A stretch of DNA of 9,224 nt from Bacteroidota bacterium (GTDB lineage: Bacteria > Bacteroidota > Ignavibacteria > Ignavibacteriales > Ignavibacteriaceae): positions 1 to 9,224 of the forward strand of contig JAJYCM010000090.1 in the NCBI GenBank assembly GCA_021778375.1. The letters run 5' to 3'. The position numbers and the translations under genes are program-made. Below, one piece after another: positions 1-6,306 of the stretch. The stretch's first letter is position 1. Each line of letters begins with the position of its first letter. Below the pieces are notes generated by a model. It did not search any database. It was not told the DNA's origin and worked only from the letters and a program-made list of their open reading frames with translations.

Positions 1-238
1 AACTTATACTTCCGTAATCTACCACAGGTACATATTCGCTTTCCATCGGAATTTTATTAATTATTGAATCAATCGCTGCGTAATAAGATAAGTTTCCTCC
101 TTCAAATTGATAAGTCTGATAATCTGATATAAGAATAGCAATATTCATTGAATCCTTTTCTATAAGCCATTTAGTCTGAGGATAAAATGTATTACTAAGA
201 AATATCCAGAATAGAAATAATATTAATTTTTTCACCAT
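1..238 (-). CDS. exported protein of unknown function, 5' part (3' end beyond left edge)
   Basis: The reading frame opens with ATG at 238 and stays open for 79 codons to the window edge. The first 20 residues (MVKKLILFLFWIFLSNTFYP) are a textbook signal peptide: two lysines, a hydrophobic run, then likely cleavage before Q21, as is common in Bacteroidota-type exported proteins. The visible mature part (NIAILISDY..., YYAAIDSIINKIP) has no motif I can assign. Alternation of short hydrophobic strands with a helix would fit a periplasmic alpha/beta domain, but that is a guess. No clear Shine-Dalgarno precedes the ATG; a GTG at codon 2 is an alternative start. It shares direction with the gene at 388-777, with a 149-bp gap holding an attC-like hairpin, so it is probably not in a tight operon with it. 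Confidence 0.75.
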   Translation of the reverse strand, partial: MVKKLILFLFWIFLSNTFYPQTKWLIEKDSMNIAILISDYQTYQFEGGNLSYYAAIDSIINKIPMESEYVPVVDYGSIS

Positions 239-337
239 AACAACACTGCTGCATATTTTCAAATTGTACTAAACAAAAAAGCTCATTCAGTAAACAAAAT
301 TAAATGAGTGCATTCCAACCCAAGTAGTATAGAATGT

Positions 338-376
338 GCCCAACTTAATTGTTCCAACATTAATGCCTGGTTAGAC
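338..376 (-). other. attC-like short palindrome after the 129-aa gene
   Basis: Read on the minus strand, GTCTAAC (376-370) lies 11 nt after the stop codon of the upstream gene and GTTGGGC (344-338) closes the element. Both fit the integron core consensus (RYYYAAC and GTTRRRY). Between them an 8-bp stem (345-353 with 356-363) carries one extra base. The total of 39 bp is shorter than known attC sites (about 57-141 bp), so it may be a deletion derivative or chance. Confidence 0.25.
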
Positions 377-387
377 TGCCGCAAATC

Positions 388-777
388 TTAAAAAGTATGT
401 TGATAATATATGCCCTTTTCCGCATTCTGTGTGCCTACTACTACAGCAGTGGAACTGCTTGCTTTGAGGTCAGGTTGATCACCAACTTTCTTTGACTTTA
501 TTAAATCAACGATCAGATCTCCATCTCCGGACGTCTTGATAATTGTTGCATTCACATAATTCGATTCAACGGTAATCTCATATGGAGTTTGTTGCATAGT
601 ATTGTCAAGTCTTGCTTTGTCTGTCTTAAAGAATATCGAAGCGACAAAAGATATTGATTTCTCACTGCTAGATGTCACACGAAGTGTAAGTTTCTGAGAT
701 TCATTTGTAGTAGTTTGGGCAAAGGAAATGCTTGCAATACACATGGTGGCTAATAATACAACAAAAAAGTTTTTCAT
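388..777 (-). CDS. small exported protein of unknown function (129 aa)
   Basis: Complete ORF with ATG preceded by GAGGA a few bases upstream (minus strand, 781-788), which supports the start. Residues 1-20 (MKNFFVVLLA..SISFA) form a signal peptide with cleavage before Q21. The mature protein is about 109 residues, rich in Ser/Thr and beta-prone stretches (KLTLRVTSSS, ISFVASIFFKT, YEITVESNYVNATIIKTSG). It looks like one small extracytoplasmic beta domain. There are no transmembrane segments, cysteines in the mature part, or catalytic motifs, and I do not recognise the family. The C-terminus ends in QHTF with no T9SS sorting domain, so it is probably periplasmic. The gene is isolated, with hairpin repeats 200-300 bp upstream and an attC-like 7-mer just after its stop. 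Confidence 0.8.
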   Translation of the reverse strand: MKNFFVVLLATMCIASISFAQTTTNESQKLTLRVTSSSEKSISFVASIFFKTDKARLDNTMQQTPYEITVESNYVNATIIKTSGDGDLIVDLIKSKKVGDQPDLKASSSTAVVVGTQNAEKGIYYQHTF

Positions 778-975
778 ATTATCCTCACTATTTTAAATGT
801 GTTTTGAAATAGTTGAATTACCGAAAATTTATATTACTTCCTCCTTATAGGTAAAAATCCCTATTACCAGACCCCTCAACTCAGATCTCGGCGCGGTATT
901 GCCATACAAGACTCCCCAATAATACGTTTTTCTGCTTTAAAAAAAACACTAATAGAAAACAACTGCCGATGATAA

Positions 976-1040
976 TTATATCATCCCGGCAGGCAGGCCT
1001 CACGGGATTTATTTGCCTTAATCCCGAAGGGATGATATTA
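976..1040. repeat. nested inverted repeat (hairpin pair), probable dispersed intergenic element
   Basis: Outer arms ATATCATCCC (978-987) and GGGATGATAT (1029-1038) are a perfect 10-bp inverted repeat, extending to 11 of 12 bp. Nested inside are CGGGATT (1003-1009) and AATCCCG (1020-1026). The right arm also forms a tight hairpin around CCGAAGG. The element is more GC-rich than its surroundings and lies in the gene-free stretch 778-1214. The 67-codon minus-strand ORF across it is just the repeat read in frame. Confidence 0.6.
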
Positions 1041-1071
1041 CTGTAAATATTAAAAGAAAAAGTAAAATAGA

Positions 1072-1091
1072 ATGCCGAAGGCATGACATAA
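1072..1091. repeat. second copy of the CCGAAGG hairpin
   Basis: ATGCC-GAA-GGCAT forms a 5-bp stem with a GAA loop (1072-1084) followed by GACATAA. Aligned with 1021-1040, 16 of 20 positions are identical. Two of the four differences (C to G and G to C) fall on the two sides of the stem and preserve pairing. Confidence 0.55.
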
Positions 1092-1158
1092 TAAAATTCT
1101 TAATTAACCCATAAATCAAATAAATATTCTATATTTTATTGGAACATGACTCTTTTAA

Positions 1159-1209
1159 GTTGACGCCTATGCGCTTTGCGGGGCTGTCAGCTTGGACTGC
1201 TGATTATGC
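1159..1209 (-). other. degenerate attC-like element after the T9SS gene
   Basis: Minus strand, 5 nt after the TAG of the T9SS gene: GCATAAT (1209-1203, a variant of the R'' box GCCTAAC), then CAAGCTGAC (1194-1186, close to the L'' box CAAGCCGAC of many attC sites). The element ends in GCGTCAAC (1166-1159), close to GCGTTCAAC at the end of the 2235-2320 element. It also shares the motif at 1178-1195 with 2265-2281. No good R' box is present, so this would be a decayed or atypical site. Confidence 0.3.
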
Positions 1210-1214
1210 TTTTT

Positions 1215-2099
1215 CTATTTTAGCAAAATAAACTTTTTTGTTTGAATAAATGTATCTGCATTTAATTGGTAATAGTAAATCCCACTAGCTAAGTTGAACC
1301 CATTAAACTCTATTGTATGTATTCCAGCTTGTTTATATTCTTTAATCAATGTCGTTATTCTTCTCCCAAGTATATCATAAATATTAATTTCAATTAGCTG
1401 ACTTTCAGGAATTGAATAAGAAATAATAGTTGTTGGATTAAATGGGTTCGGATAATTTTGGAATAGTGCATACTCCTGATGCATTTCCCTAATATTTTCT
1501 ACAGATGTAAGTTTTCCATAAATAGTATCTGAAATTATGCAACCCAAAAGTCCCATATTCTCATTGGACATAACATTTGATGCATCAATATCGAGAAAAC
1601 CAAGGTGAGGAGTTATAGTAAGTGAATAAGCATTATCAATGCCCTTATCTATATAATACCTCATTCTCCTAAGCGACTGATTAAATAGATAAACTGTATC
1701 GTCTAAAGATTTGTAAACTCTGATAAAACTATTAGTATCAAGCGGCGATAGATTATAACCATTTACTAAATATTGACCTAAAGGTAAATTATATTTAAAA
1801 AACAACCACTCATGATTGTTGACTGTATCATAGAAATATATTCCTACAGAATCTGAGCGAATAAGATTATAAACCCACGGATTGCTTGTAATTCTATAAT
1901 ACTTTTCATTATTTATTAAAGTATCGGCATAAATATTTAGGCTCAGTGTATCATATTCACTATACCCATTGGCATCCCACTTATGATCGACGAAGTCCCA
2001 TCTGTTTCCAATTACTAAAGGAAAATAATTTTGTGCTTGAGCAAATCCAAAGCAATAAACCCACTCAAGAAATAGAAAATAATTAAATATTCTTTTCAT
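1215..2099 (-). CDS. secreted protein with C-terminal T9SS type A sorting domain (294 aa)
   Basis: Residues 1-22 (MKRIFNYFLF..FGFAQA) are a signal peptide for Sec export. Residues about 24-200 form a beta-rich domain with many Tyr, Asp and Asn (NYFPLVIGNRWDFVD near the N-terminus); I cannot assign it to an enzyme family. Residues about 209-294 are a typical type IX secretion sorting domain: YALFQNYPNPFNPTT (210-224), a strand ending in INIYDILGRRI (238-248), then GIHTIEFNG and LASGIYYYQL, ending in KKFILLK. In this family the domain directs passage through the T9SS outer-membrane channel and is then removed or used for surface attachment. At 294 residues it is a small cargo. AAGG lies 4 nt before the ATG. 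The gene sits alone between two attC-like elements. Confidence 0.88.
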   Translation of the reverse strand: MKRIFNYFLFLEWVYCFGFAQAQNYFPLVIGNRWDFVDHKWDANGYSEYDTLSLNIYADTLINNEKYYRITSNPWVYNLIRSDSVGIYFYDTVNNHEWLFFKYNLPLGQYLVNGYNLSPLDTNSFIRVYKSLDDTVYLFNQSLRRMRYYIDKGIDNAYSLTITPHLGFLDIDASNVMSNENMGLLGCIISDTIYGKLTSVENIREMHQEYALFQNYPNPFNPTTIISYSIPESQLIEINIYDILGRRITTLIKEYKQAGIHTIEFNGFNLASGIYYYQLNADTFIQTKKFILLK

Positions 2100-2234
2100 A
2101 TTGCCTTATCAATTTATTAAAGCAGAACAGCGCTACCGCTTAATGACAAATGCCAAAATTATTAAAATGTTTCTTTAACAGAACTACTTTACGAAGCGAC
2201 ATTCCCATTAACTACAAAGCCAATAATTACACAT

Positions 2235-2320
2235 GTTGAACGCAAAAACCGCCTGTCCCGAAAAGCGGGTCTGTCACCTGGCGCCAAGAGTTCCGGTCGG
2301 CTTCAAATGCACAGTTAGAT
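2235..2320 (-). other. attC-like recombination site after the GNAT gene (86 bp)
   Basis: Minus strand, 12 nt after the GNAT stop codon: ATCTAAC (2320-2314) matches the R'' consensus RYYYAAC. After 9 nt comes GAAGCCGACCGG (2304-2293), which resembles the L'' box of many integron attC sites. The partner arm GGCGGTTTTT (2253-2244) pairs with it through Watson-Crick and G-T pairs, leaving one A bulged out, a hallmark of attC folding. The element ends in GTTCAAC (2241-2235), a one-mismatch R' box (GTTRRRY). Inside are a near-palindrome around GGCGCC (2279-2290) and a CCCG/CGGG hairpin (2257-2269). The two spacers (9 and 2 nt) are unequal, which is atypical. No integrase is in the window. Confidence 0.42.
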
Positions 2321-2332
2321 GTTTGTTTTTTG

Positions 2333-2899
2333 CTATAAATCTTTTTCTAACAAACAATATATTTCACTATCTAAGTATTTCCCGTTATATAGATAATCCT
2401 CTCTGAAATGAGCTTCTTTCTTGAATCCGTACTTCTCTAATAATTTGATCGATCTTTTATTTTGAGGGTTAACGTTACCCATGATACTATGTAAATTGAA
2501 ATCGTTGAAGCCAAATTCAATTACTTTTAATAATGCTTCGGACATATAACCTTTACCCCAATATTCGGGTTTCAATGCATAACCAATTTCAGCCCGGACA
2601 TTTTCTCTTATTAAATTCCAATAACCTATATACCCTATTACTTCAAATGATATTTTTTCACGAATAATCCAATTAATACCAGTTTTATCTTCGAATGATT
2701 TAATTATACTTTGTATCATAGACCCGGATTCCTCAACGGTTTTATGATTATCTCTATCTAAATATTTTGTCACTCTATCATCCGATCGAATTTTGAATAT
2801 TTCTTCTGCATCTTTGATCATAAAACTTTCTAGAACTAGGTTTTTGGTTTCAATGTTTGGAAATTGATCAAACACATTATCATTAATTTTTAAATTCAC
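2333..2899 (-). CDS. GNAT-family N-acetyltransferase, RimJ/RimL-like (188 aa)
   Basis: Cytoplasmic enzyme expected to transfer the acetyl group of acetyl-CoA to an amine; the substrate cannot be read from the sequence. N-terminal ETKNLVLESFMIKDAEEIFKIRSD (about 17-40) is the usual RimJ/RimL-type opening. IGYIGYWNL (88-96) and RAEIGYAL (102-109) are the central strands. YWGKGYMSEALLKVIEFGF (113-131) is motif A, binding the CoA pyrophosphate, and NPQNKRSIKLLEKYGF (144-159) is motif B. Length fits a single complete domain. The start is GTG at 2899, supported by AAGGA about 7 nt upstream (2905-2909); no in-frame ATG lies close by. It lies 25 bp downstream of the RibD-C-like gene and is probably co-transcribed with it. 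An attC-like site follows its stop. Both genes are of kinds common in accessory regions. Confidence 0.88.
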   Translation of the reverse strand: MNLKINDNVFDQFPNIETKNLVLESFMIKDAEEIFKIRSDDRVTKYLDRDNHKTVEESGSMIQSIIKSFEDKTGINWIIREKISFEVIGYIGYWNLIRENVRAEIGYALKPEYWGKGYMSEALLKVIEFGFNDFNLHSIMGNVNPQNKRSIKLLEKYGFKKEAHFREDYLYNGKYLDSEIYCLLEKDL

Positions 2900-2924
2900 T
2901 TTCGGTCCTTTATCTTAACAATAC

Positions 2925-3539
2925 TTAAGCTCCAATAGTACCTGTCTTGACTTTTCCAGCTCGCTTGTAATTGGCTATAATCACTCCGCTTGGCGTAACA
3001 ATACTCTTTGTTAATGTAAATGCCGCCGGAATCGTTCCATTGTCAAACAACTTCTTTCCTTTACCAAGAGTCAACGGATAAATTTTGAGGCAGAGTTCGT
3101 CCACTAAATCATTCTTAAGTAGCAGCTGAATGAGCTCACCACTTCCCCAAACTTTAATGTCAGAACCTTTTGAACCTTTCTTGCTCGCAGGCATGTGTTT
3201 GAGCTTTTTTATTTCTGCTAAGCTTTTGATGAAAACTGAGTTTTTCCAATCTGACTTTTTCAAGGTCTTGGACATGACGTATTTTGTAACATCATTGATG
3301 CCTGGCCAAAAGTCCGCATGTTCAGGCCAGAAGCCGGCAAAAATCTCAAATGTTTTTCTGCCTAAAAGAAGATCCGCAGGTTTCATTTGTTTTGCCATGA
3401 CTCTTCCAATAACTTCGTCACCATACGGTGCAGTCCAGCCGCCATATTTGAATCTACCAGATATATCTTCCTTAGGCCCACCGGGCGCCTGCATTACTCC
3501 ATCTAAGCTAATAAATGATAAAACAATTATTTTCCTCAT
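2925..3539 (-). CDS. dihydrofolate reductase family / RibD C-terminal domain protein (204 aa)
   Basis: Single-domain protein of the RibD_C/YwjB-YyaP type, with a dihydrofolate-reductase fold that binds NAD(P)H; the physiological substrate of stand-alone members is generally unknown. Visible features from the ATG at 3539: MRKIIVLSFISLDGVMQAPGG (1-21, first strand and nucleotide loop), ADLLLGRKTFEIFAGFWP (about 55-72, the conserved LLLGRKT block), VTKYVMSKTL (about 84-93), IKVWGSGELIQLLLKNDLVDEL (about 128-149, the GSGEL dinucleotide-binding turn) and IYPLTLGKGKKLF (about 153-165). An in-frame ATG six codons upstream (3557) exists, but AAGGAGG sits 8 nt before the 3539 ATG and the protein aligns best from there. 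It is the first gene of a two-gene set with the GNAT enzyme. Confidence 0.88.
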   Translation of the reverse strand: MRKIIVLSFISLDGVMQAPGGPKEDISGRFKYGGWTAPYGDEVIGRVMAKQMKPADLLLGRKTFEIFAGFWPEHADFWPGINDVTKYVMSKTLKKSDWKNSVFIKSLAEIKKLKHMPASKKGSKGSDIKVWGSGELIQLLLKNDLVDELCLKIYPLTLGKGKKLFDNGTIPAAFTLTKSIVTPSGVIIANYKRAGKVKTGTIGA

Positions 3540-3547
3540 GTCCTCTG

Positions 3548-3554
3548 CCTCCTT
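3548..3554 (-). promoter_or_regulatory. strong Shine-Dalgarno deciding the RibD-C-like start
   Basis: AAGGAGG on the minus strand, 8 nt before the ATG at 3539. It overlaps the alternative upstream ATG (3557), so translation most likely begins at 3539. Confidence 0.7.
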
Positions 3555-3699
3555 CATTAAAATTAAGTTAATCTGCCAAACTGCGTGGCGGCTAAGGCGC
3601 AGCCTGGAGCAATAATACTCGATTTGATTAAATAAATTTTATAATTGGAAATATTTATCATAGAAGAACTACTTTTGACAAGATACTTGATACAGCCTG

Positions 3700-3716
3700 C
3701 CCCGATTTAATCGGGG
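3700..3716. repeat. perfect GC-rich hairpin CCCCGAT-TTA-ATCGGGG
   Basis: Seven-bp perfect stem with a 3-nt loop in an otherwise AT-rich gap (3555-3823). It lies about 110 bp beyond the end of the antitoxin pseudogene on the minus strand. No T-run follows on either strand, so an intrinsic terminator is not well supported; a short dispersed palindromic repeat is equally likely. The rest of this gap shows no gene. Confidence 0.45.
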
Positions 3717-3823
3717 AAGCACCAAACATTAAAATTTGTAAATTGATAAATGTAAAAAAATTGTAGCCTTTAGCCAAGTATTAGCTGCCGTGCTTACATA
3801 AGCCGAATCTATTGTTTATAAAA

Positions 3824-4057
3824 CTATTGAGAATAATGAGAAGAATATTTATCAAGTAAATTCCTAATCACTTTTTGATATTGACTTCCTTGTTTTTTTG
3901 CAACCACTTTGAAAAACTCAATACTTGATTAACTTAGATTAAGTGTCCCTTTTACATTATTCTCTTTAAATATCAGATCTTCTGGCTTTGGCAAGAAGTC
4001 TTTTACTACTTCAACTTTCCCGATTTTTTCATTACTATACTTTATTTTCTTTTTCAT
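3824..4057 (-). pseudogene. brnA: BrnA-like antitoxin interrupted by an in-frame stop
   Basis: From ATG at 4057 the frame gives MKKKIKYSNEKIGKVEVVKD, then FLPKPEDLIFKENNVKGTLN, LS, a TAA stop at codon 43 (3931-3929), and then, in the same frame, SSIEFFKVVAKKQG and QYQKVIRNLLDKYSSHYSQ to TAG at 3826-3824. The whole 77-residue translation looks like a small BrnA/ribbon-helix-helix antitoxin: an acidic-basic N-terminal arm, a short strand (VKGTLNLS), and two helices. Related antitoxins usually have Lys after the LS of the strand, so AAA to TAA would explain the lesion by one base. The stop falls between the strand and first helix, so the truncated peptide would lack both helices. The ATG overlaps the end of the toxin gene by 23 bp, the normal brnT-brnA arrangement. 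A sequencing error or readthrough cannot be excluded. Confidence 0.72.
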
Positions 4058-4346
4058 ATATCTGTTTTCCTTTTCTCCAATACCCGGCTCCAAGTATTCT
4101 TATTTTATTATTTCTATATGTAAAACGAACTGTAACTATATTTTCACTGATTTTCCCAAAGCAATAATATCTTTCTTCGAATGCACTATGTTCTAAATCT
4201 TTGGCTATAATTCTTATTGATCTGCCAATAATCTGAAAAGTGATTGTTATATCCGATAACTTTGAATAAGTATCCCGAAACTGAGCACTTTCACCGAAGA
4301 TATTTGGAATTGCCACGCGCGATGTTCCGATCGGTTTGAACTTCAT
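4035..4346 (-). CDS. brnT: BrnT-family toxin, divergent and possibly inactive (103 aa)
   Basis: BrnT toxins are small ribonuclease-like (RelE-fold) proteins paired with BrnA. The C-terminal half matches well: DLEHSAFEERYYCFGK (50-65) corresponds to the family's D-x-x-HS-x-x-E-x-R block, then VTVRFTYRNNKIRIL (71-85), then YWRKGKQIYEKE (89-100). Two usual features differ. The segment after IRI normally reads (I)SAR but here is LGAG (85-88), and the Glu normally in the following R-x-E-R/K stretch is Gly93. The N-terminal half (1-45) lacks the usual W-D-x-x-K-x-x-x-N-x-x-KHG opening, although total length is normal and no other frame supplies it. It starts 14 bp after the S41 peptidase stop, so it may be read from that unit. 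With the antitoxin stop, this suggests a decayed module. Confidence 0.65.
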   Translation of the reverse strand: MKFKPIGTSRVAIPNIFGESAQFRDTYSKLSDITITFQIIGRSIRIIAKDLEHSAFEERYYCFGKISENIVTVRFTYRNNKIRILGAGYWRKGKQIYEKENKV

Positions 4347-4360
4347 GTTTATCCATTGTG

Positions 4361-5398
4361 CTATTGCTTCAAATATTCTATCGCAAAATTTATTACATTA
4401 TCTTTGCCGGATTTAATATCTGCCGCGGAATTTTCGACTAAATATTCAGGCACTATTCCTTTTCCTTCGTAACAGTTACCATCGGGTGTGGTTGTAAGAC
4501 GGCAAGGATAAGTAAATGTCCAGCCGTTTGGTAATTGAGCAACACTAATAATATCTCCAAAGGCACCAAAGGTTGTATCTCCAATTTGAGTTGTGTATGA
4601 AAGATTTTTGAATATTTCTGTAATATACTCTGAACCACTTGCTGAAAATCTATTTGTTAATAAAGCAGTTTTTTTATTAAGTCTTCCTTCTCTTGGTGCA
4701 ATAGATATAGGAATTTTGCCGCTTAAATCATTGTGCCCAGGCCCAACTTTTGTTTGTTGATAGAAATAAGTAATCTCTCTGTCAACGAAGGCAGAAGCAA
4801 TAATATCTCCGGTTACACGCAACCCGCCTCCATTATTTCTTAAGTCAACAATAATAGCTTTACAAGCATCTAATTCATTCAAAACTTTGTCTATATCATA
4901 AGCCCAGTTTACATCGTAACTACCGGTTAAAGCAAAAGAAGCTATATGAATGTAGCCGATATTTTCATTTTTTATTATGCCGTATGTAATCAGTCCGGAA
5001 CCGGCAGACTTAACATTTTCTAGTTTTGAAGATTTTATAAGGTCAAGACTAAAATCGTTTGCAGCTCTTTTAGCTATCTCCGAAGAGTTGAAACCTTTTG
5101 TATAATTTTCATTAAATAACTTTGTATGACCATCATTTAGATTTCCCAAAAGACTTGTCATAATATCCCATAATTCATTTGAGGTTGTTGAGGCTGATAC
5201 TTTTGAGCCATATACAGTGCGTAGCGAATCCCAATTAACTTTTTTTATTGTAAATAAAGCATAGTTCTCATCAAATGTTTTCCAAAGAACATCAAAATTA
5301 CTTTTAGGATTATTTGCAGGTTCAGGACCTAAAATCATTTCCTCGCAACTGACAAATAAAAGAGCTAATAATAAAATTGACAAATTGTATTTTTTCAT
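4361..5398 (-). CDS. S41-family (tricorn/C-terminal-processing type) serine peptidase, lipoprotein (345 aa)
   Basis: The N-terminus MKKYNLSILLLALLFVSC has a lipobox with Cys18, so the mature protein should be lipid-anchored in the envelope. Residues 35-95 (FDVLWKTFDENYALF ... WDSLRTVYG ... LLGNLNDGHTKL) are the N-terminal helical region of tricorn-type S41 enzymes, and His91 in NDGHT is the likely catalytic His. IGYIHIASF (147-155) and AIIVDLRNNGGG (181-192) are the core strands. TNRFSASGSEY (248-258) holds the likely nucleophile Ser254. GKGIVPEYLVE (312-322) is the usual C-terminal motif. No clear PDZ domain is seen between the helical part and the core. The ATG at 5398 is preferred to one eight codons upstream (5422), because it begins the signal sequence and avoids overlap with the preceding gene. 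It lies 11 bp after the barrel gene, indicating one operon. Confidence 0.88.
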   Translation of the reverse strand: MKKYNLSILLLALLFVSCEEMILGPEPANNPKSNFDVLWKTFDENYALFTIKKVNWDSLRTVYGSKVSASTTSNELWDIMTSLLGNLNDGHTKLFNENYTKGFNSSEIAKRAANDFSLDLIKSSKLENVKSAGSGLITYGIIKNENIGYIHIASFALTGSYDVNWAYDIDKVLNELDACKAIIVDLRNNGGGLRVTGDIIASAFVDREITYFYQQTKVGPGHNDLSGKIPISIAPREGRLNKKTALLTNRFSASGSEYITEIFKNLSYTTQIGDTTFGAFGDIISVAQLPNGWTFTYPCRLTTTPDGNCYEGKGIVPEYLVENSAADIKSGKDNVINFAIEYLKQ

Positions 5399-5409
5399 AT
5401 TTATAATTC

Positions 5410-6189
5410 CTAGAACTTCCAAACTAAACCAGCGCTGATATTATTCATATACATTGCAACTTCTTTTGGTTTATTAAAAAGTGAATAATAAAATTCATAC
5501 TCGATTTGTAATCCAAATCTTGCACTTATCAATTTTTGGTAAACTAAAATTGTAGAAATAAAAAAATTATTAGGGAAATAAACCATCTCACCAAACATGT
5601 TAACTTTATAGCTGTTTGTAGAATATGAATAATTCTCACTTGGGGAATATTTTGGTCGAGATATGTTACTAATTGTTGGTAAGCTAAACTGTGCTGAAAT
5701 ATATTCTTTTTGGTTAAAACTATAGATCAATTCAAGTTCAGCATTTAATGAATGGTTCCAATACCAGGACTTGATTGCAAGGTTATCATCTATATAACGA
5801 TAATCTGAAAGACTTAGAAAAGAAGAAATTGATGCGCCTATAAAAAGCTTGATTTGATTGTTAAAATTAGTAATAAAATGCAGGTAAGAATATTTTACTT
5901 TTCCCCTCCAATTGTCTGTATTAAAATTTATGTTAATGCTGCCCAAATAATCATAATAGTATGAAAGTTCTACTGATTGTATTACCGATTCCCCTTTATA
6001 TAAATATTGAATTGATGGCGTAATGCCAATACCCCTAAAAAAAACCGGCGAAGCATGATCGTCTCTTAAATGAAAATCAGTCAATCCGAAATATATACCG
6101 ATAGAATTTGTTTCTTGAGCAACAGATTTTCCAAGTAATAGAATAAACAAACAAAAAACTTTAGTAAATGTGCTTATTAATAAACGCAT
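5410..6189 (-). CDS. predicted outer-membrane beta-barrel protein (259 aa)
   Basis: Residues 1-24 (MRLLISTFTK..LLLGKSVA) are a signal peptide, with cleavage likely before Q25. The rest is made of alternating amphipathic strands rich in Tyr, Phe, Ser and Asn (IGIYFGLTDFHL, IQSVELSYYYDYL, KVKYSYLHFITNF, IKLFIGASISSFLSL, LNAELELIYSF, YISAQFSL, FISTILVYQKLI, ARFGLQIEYEFYYSLF), ending in SAGLVWKF with a terminal Phe. Turns fall every 10-15 residues, as in 8-12-strand barrels. The specific function is unknown; it does not look like an OmpA-type protein, as no peptidoglycan-binding domain follows. AAAGGGA lies a few nt before the ATG. It is the first gene of a likely two-gene unit with the S41 lipoprotein peptidase. 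About 480 bp of gene-free, structured DNA lie upstream. Confidence 0.72.
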   Translation of the reverse strand: MRLLISTFTKVFCLFILLLGKSVAQETNSIGIYFGLTDFHLRDDHASPVFFRGIGITPSIQYLYKGESVIQSVELSYYYDYLGSININFNTDNWRGKVKYSYLHFITNFNNQIKLFIGASISSFLSLSDYRYIDDNLAIKSWYWNHSLNAELELIYSFNQKEYISAQFSLPTISNISRPKYSPSENYSYSTNSYKVNMFGEMVYFPNNFFISTILVYQKLISARFGLQIEYEFYYSLFNKPKEVAMYMNNISAGLVWKF

Positions 6190-6306
6190 TTAGTCCCTTT
6201 ATTAGAAAAATTTAACTGTAAATATAAACAAATGATTAACAGCATGTCTTTCCACCCGGAGTTTATCCCGCTCAGCTGGACCCCGAACAACTATGCCGTA
6301 CTGAAA

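Noticed and set aside
881..1084. Minus-strand ORF of 67 codons
   Set aside because: It is the hairpin repeat cluster read in frame; no ribosome binding site and no protein-like composition outside the repeats.
3130..3615. Plus-strand ORF of 161 codons
   Set aside because: Antisense shadow of the RibD-C-like gene, which has strong family motifs and a good ribosome binding site.
3700..3716. Hairpin as an intrinsic terminator for the toxin-antitoxin unit
   Set aside because: The stem is perfect, but no T-run follows on either strand and it lies over 100 bp past the stop codon; kept only as a repeat.
4240..4380. Missing BrnT N-terminus in another frame (frameshift)
   Set aside because: I translated the other minus-strand frames here and found early stops and no WDxxK or KHG motif.
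4453..4638. Minus-strand ORF of 61 codons
   Set aside because: Lies in another frame inside the S41 peptidase gene, which is clearly real there.
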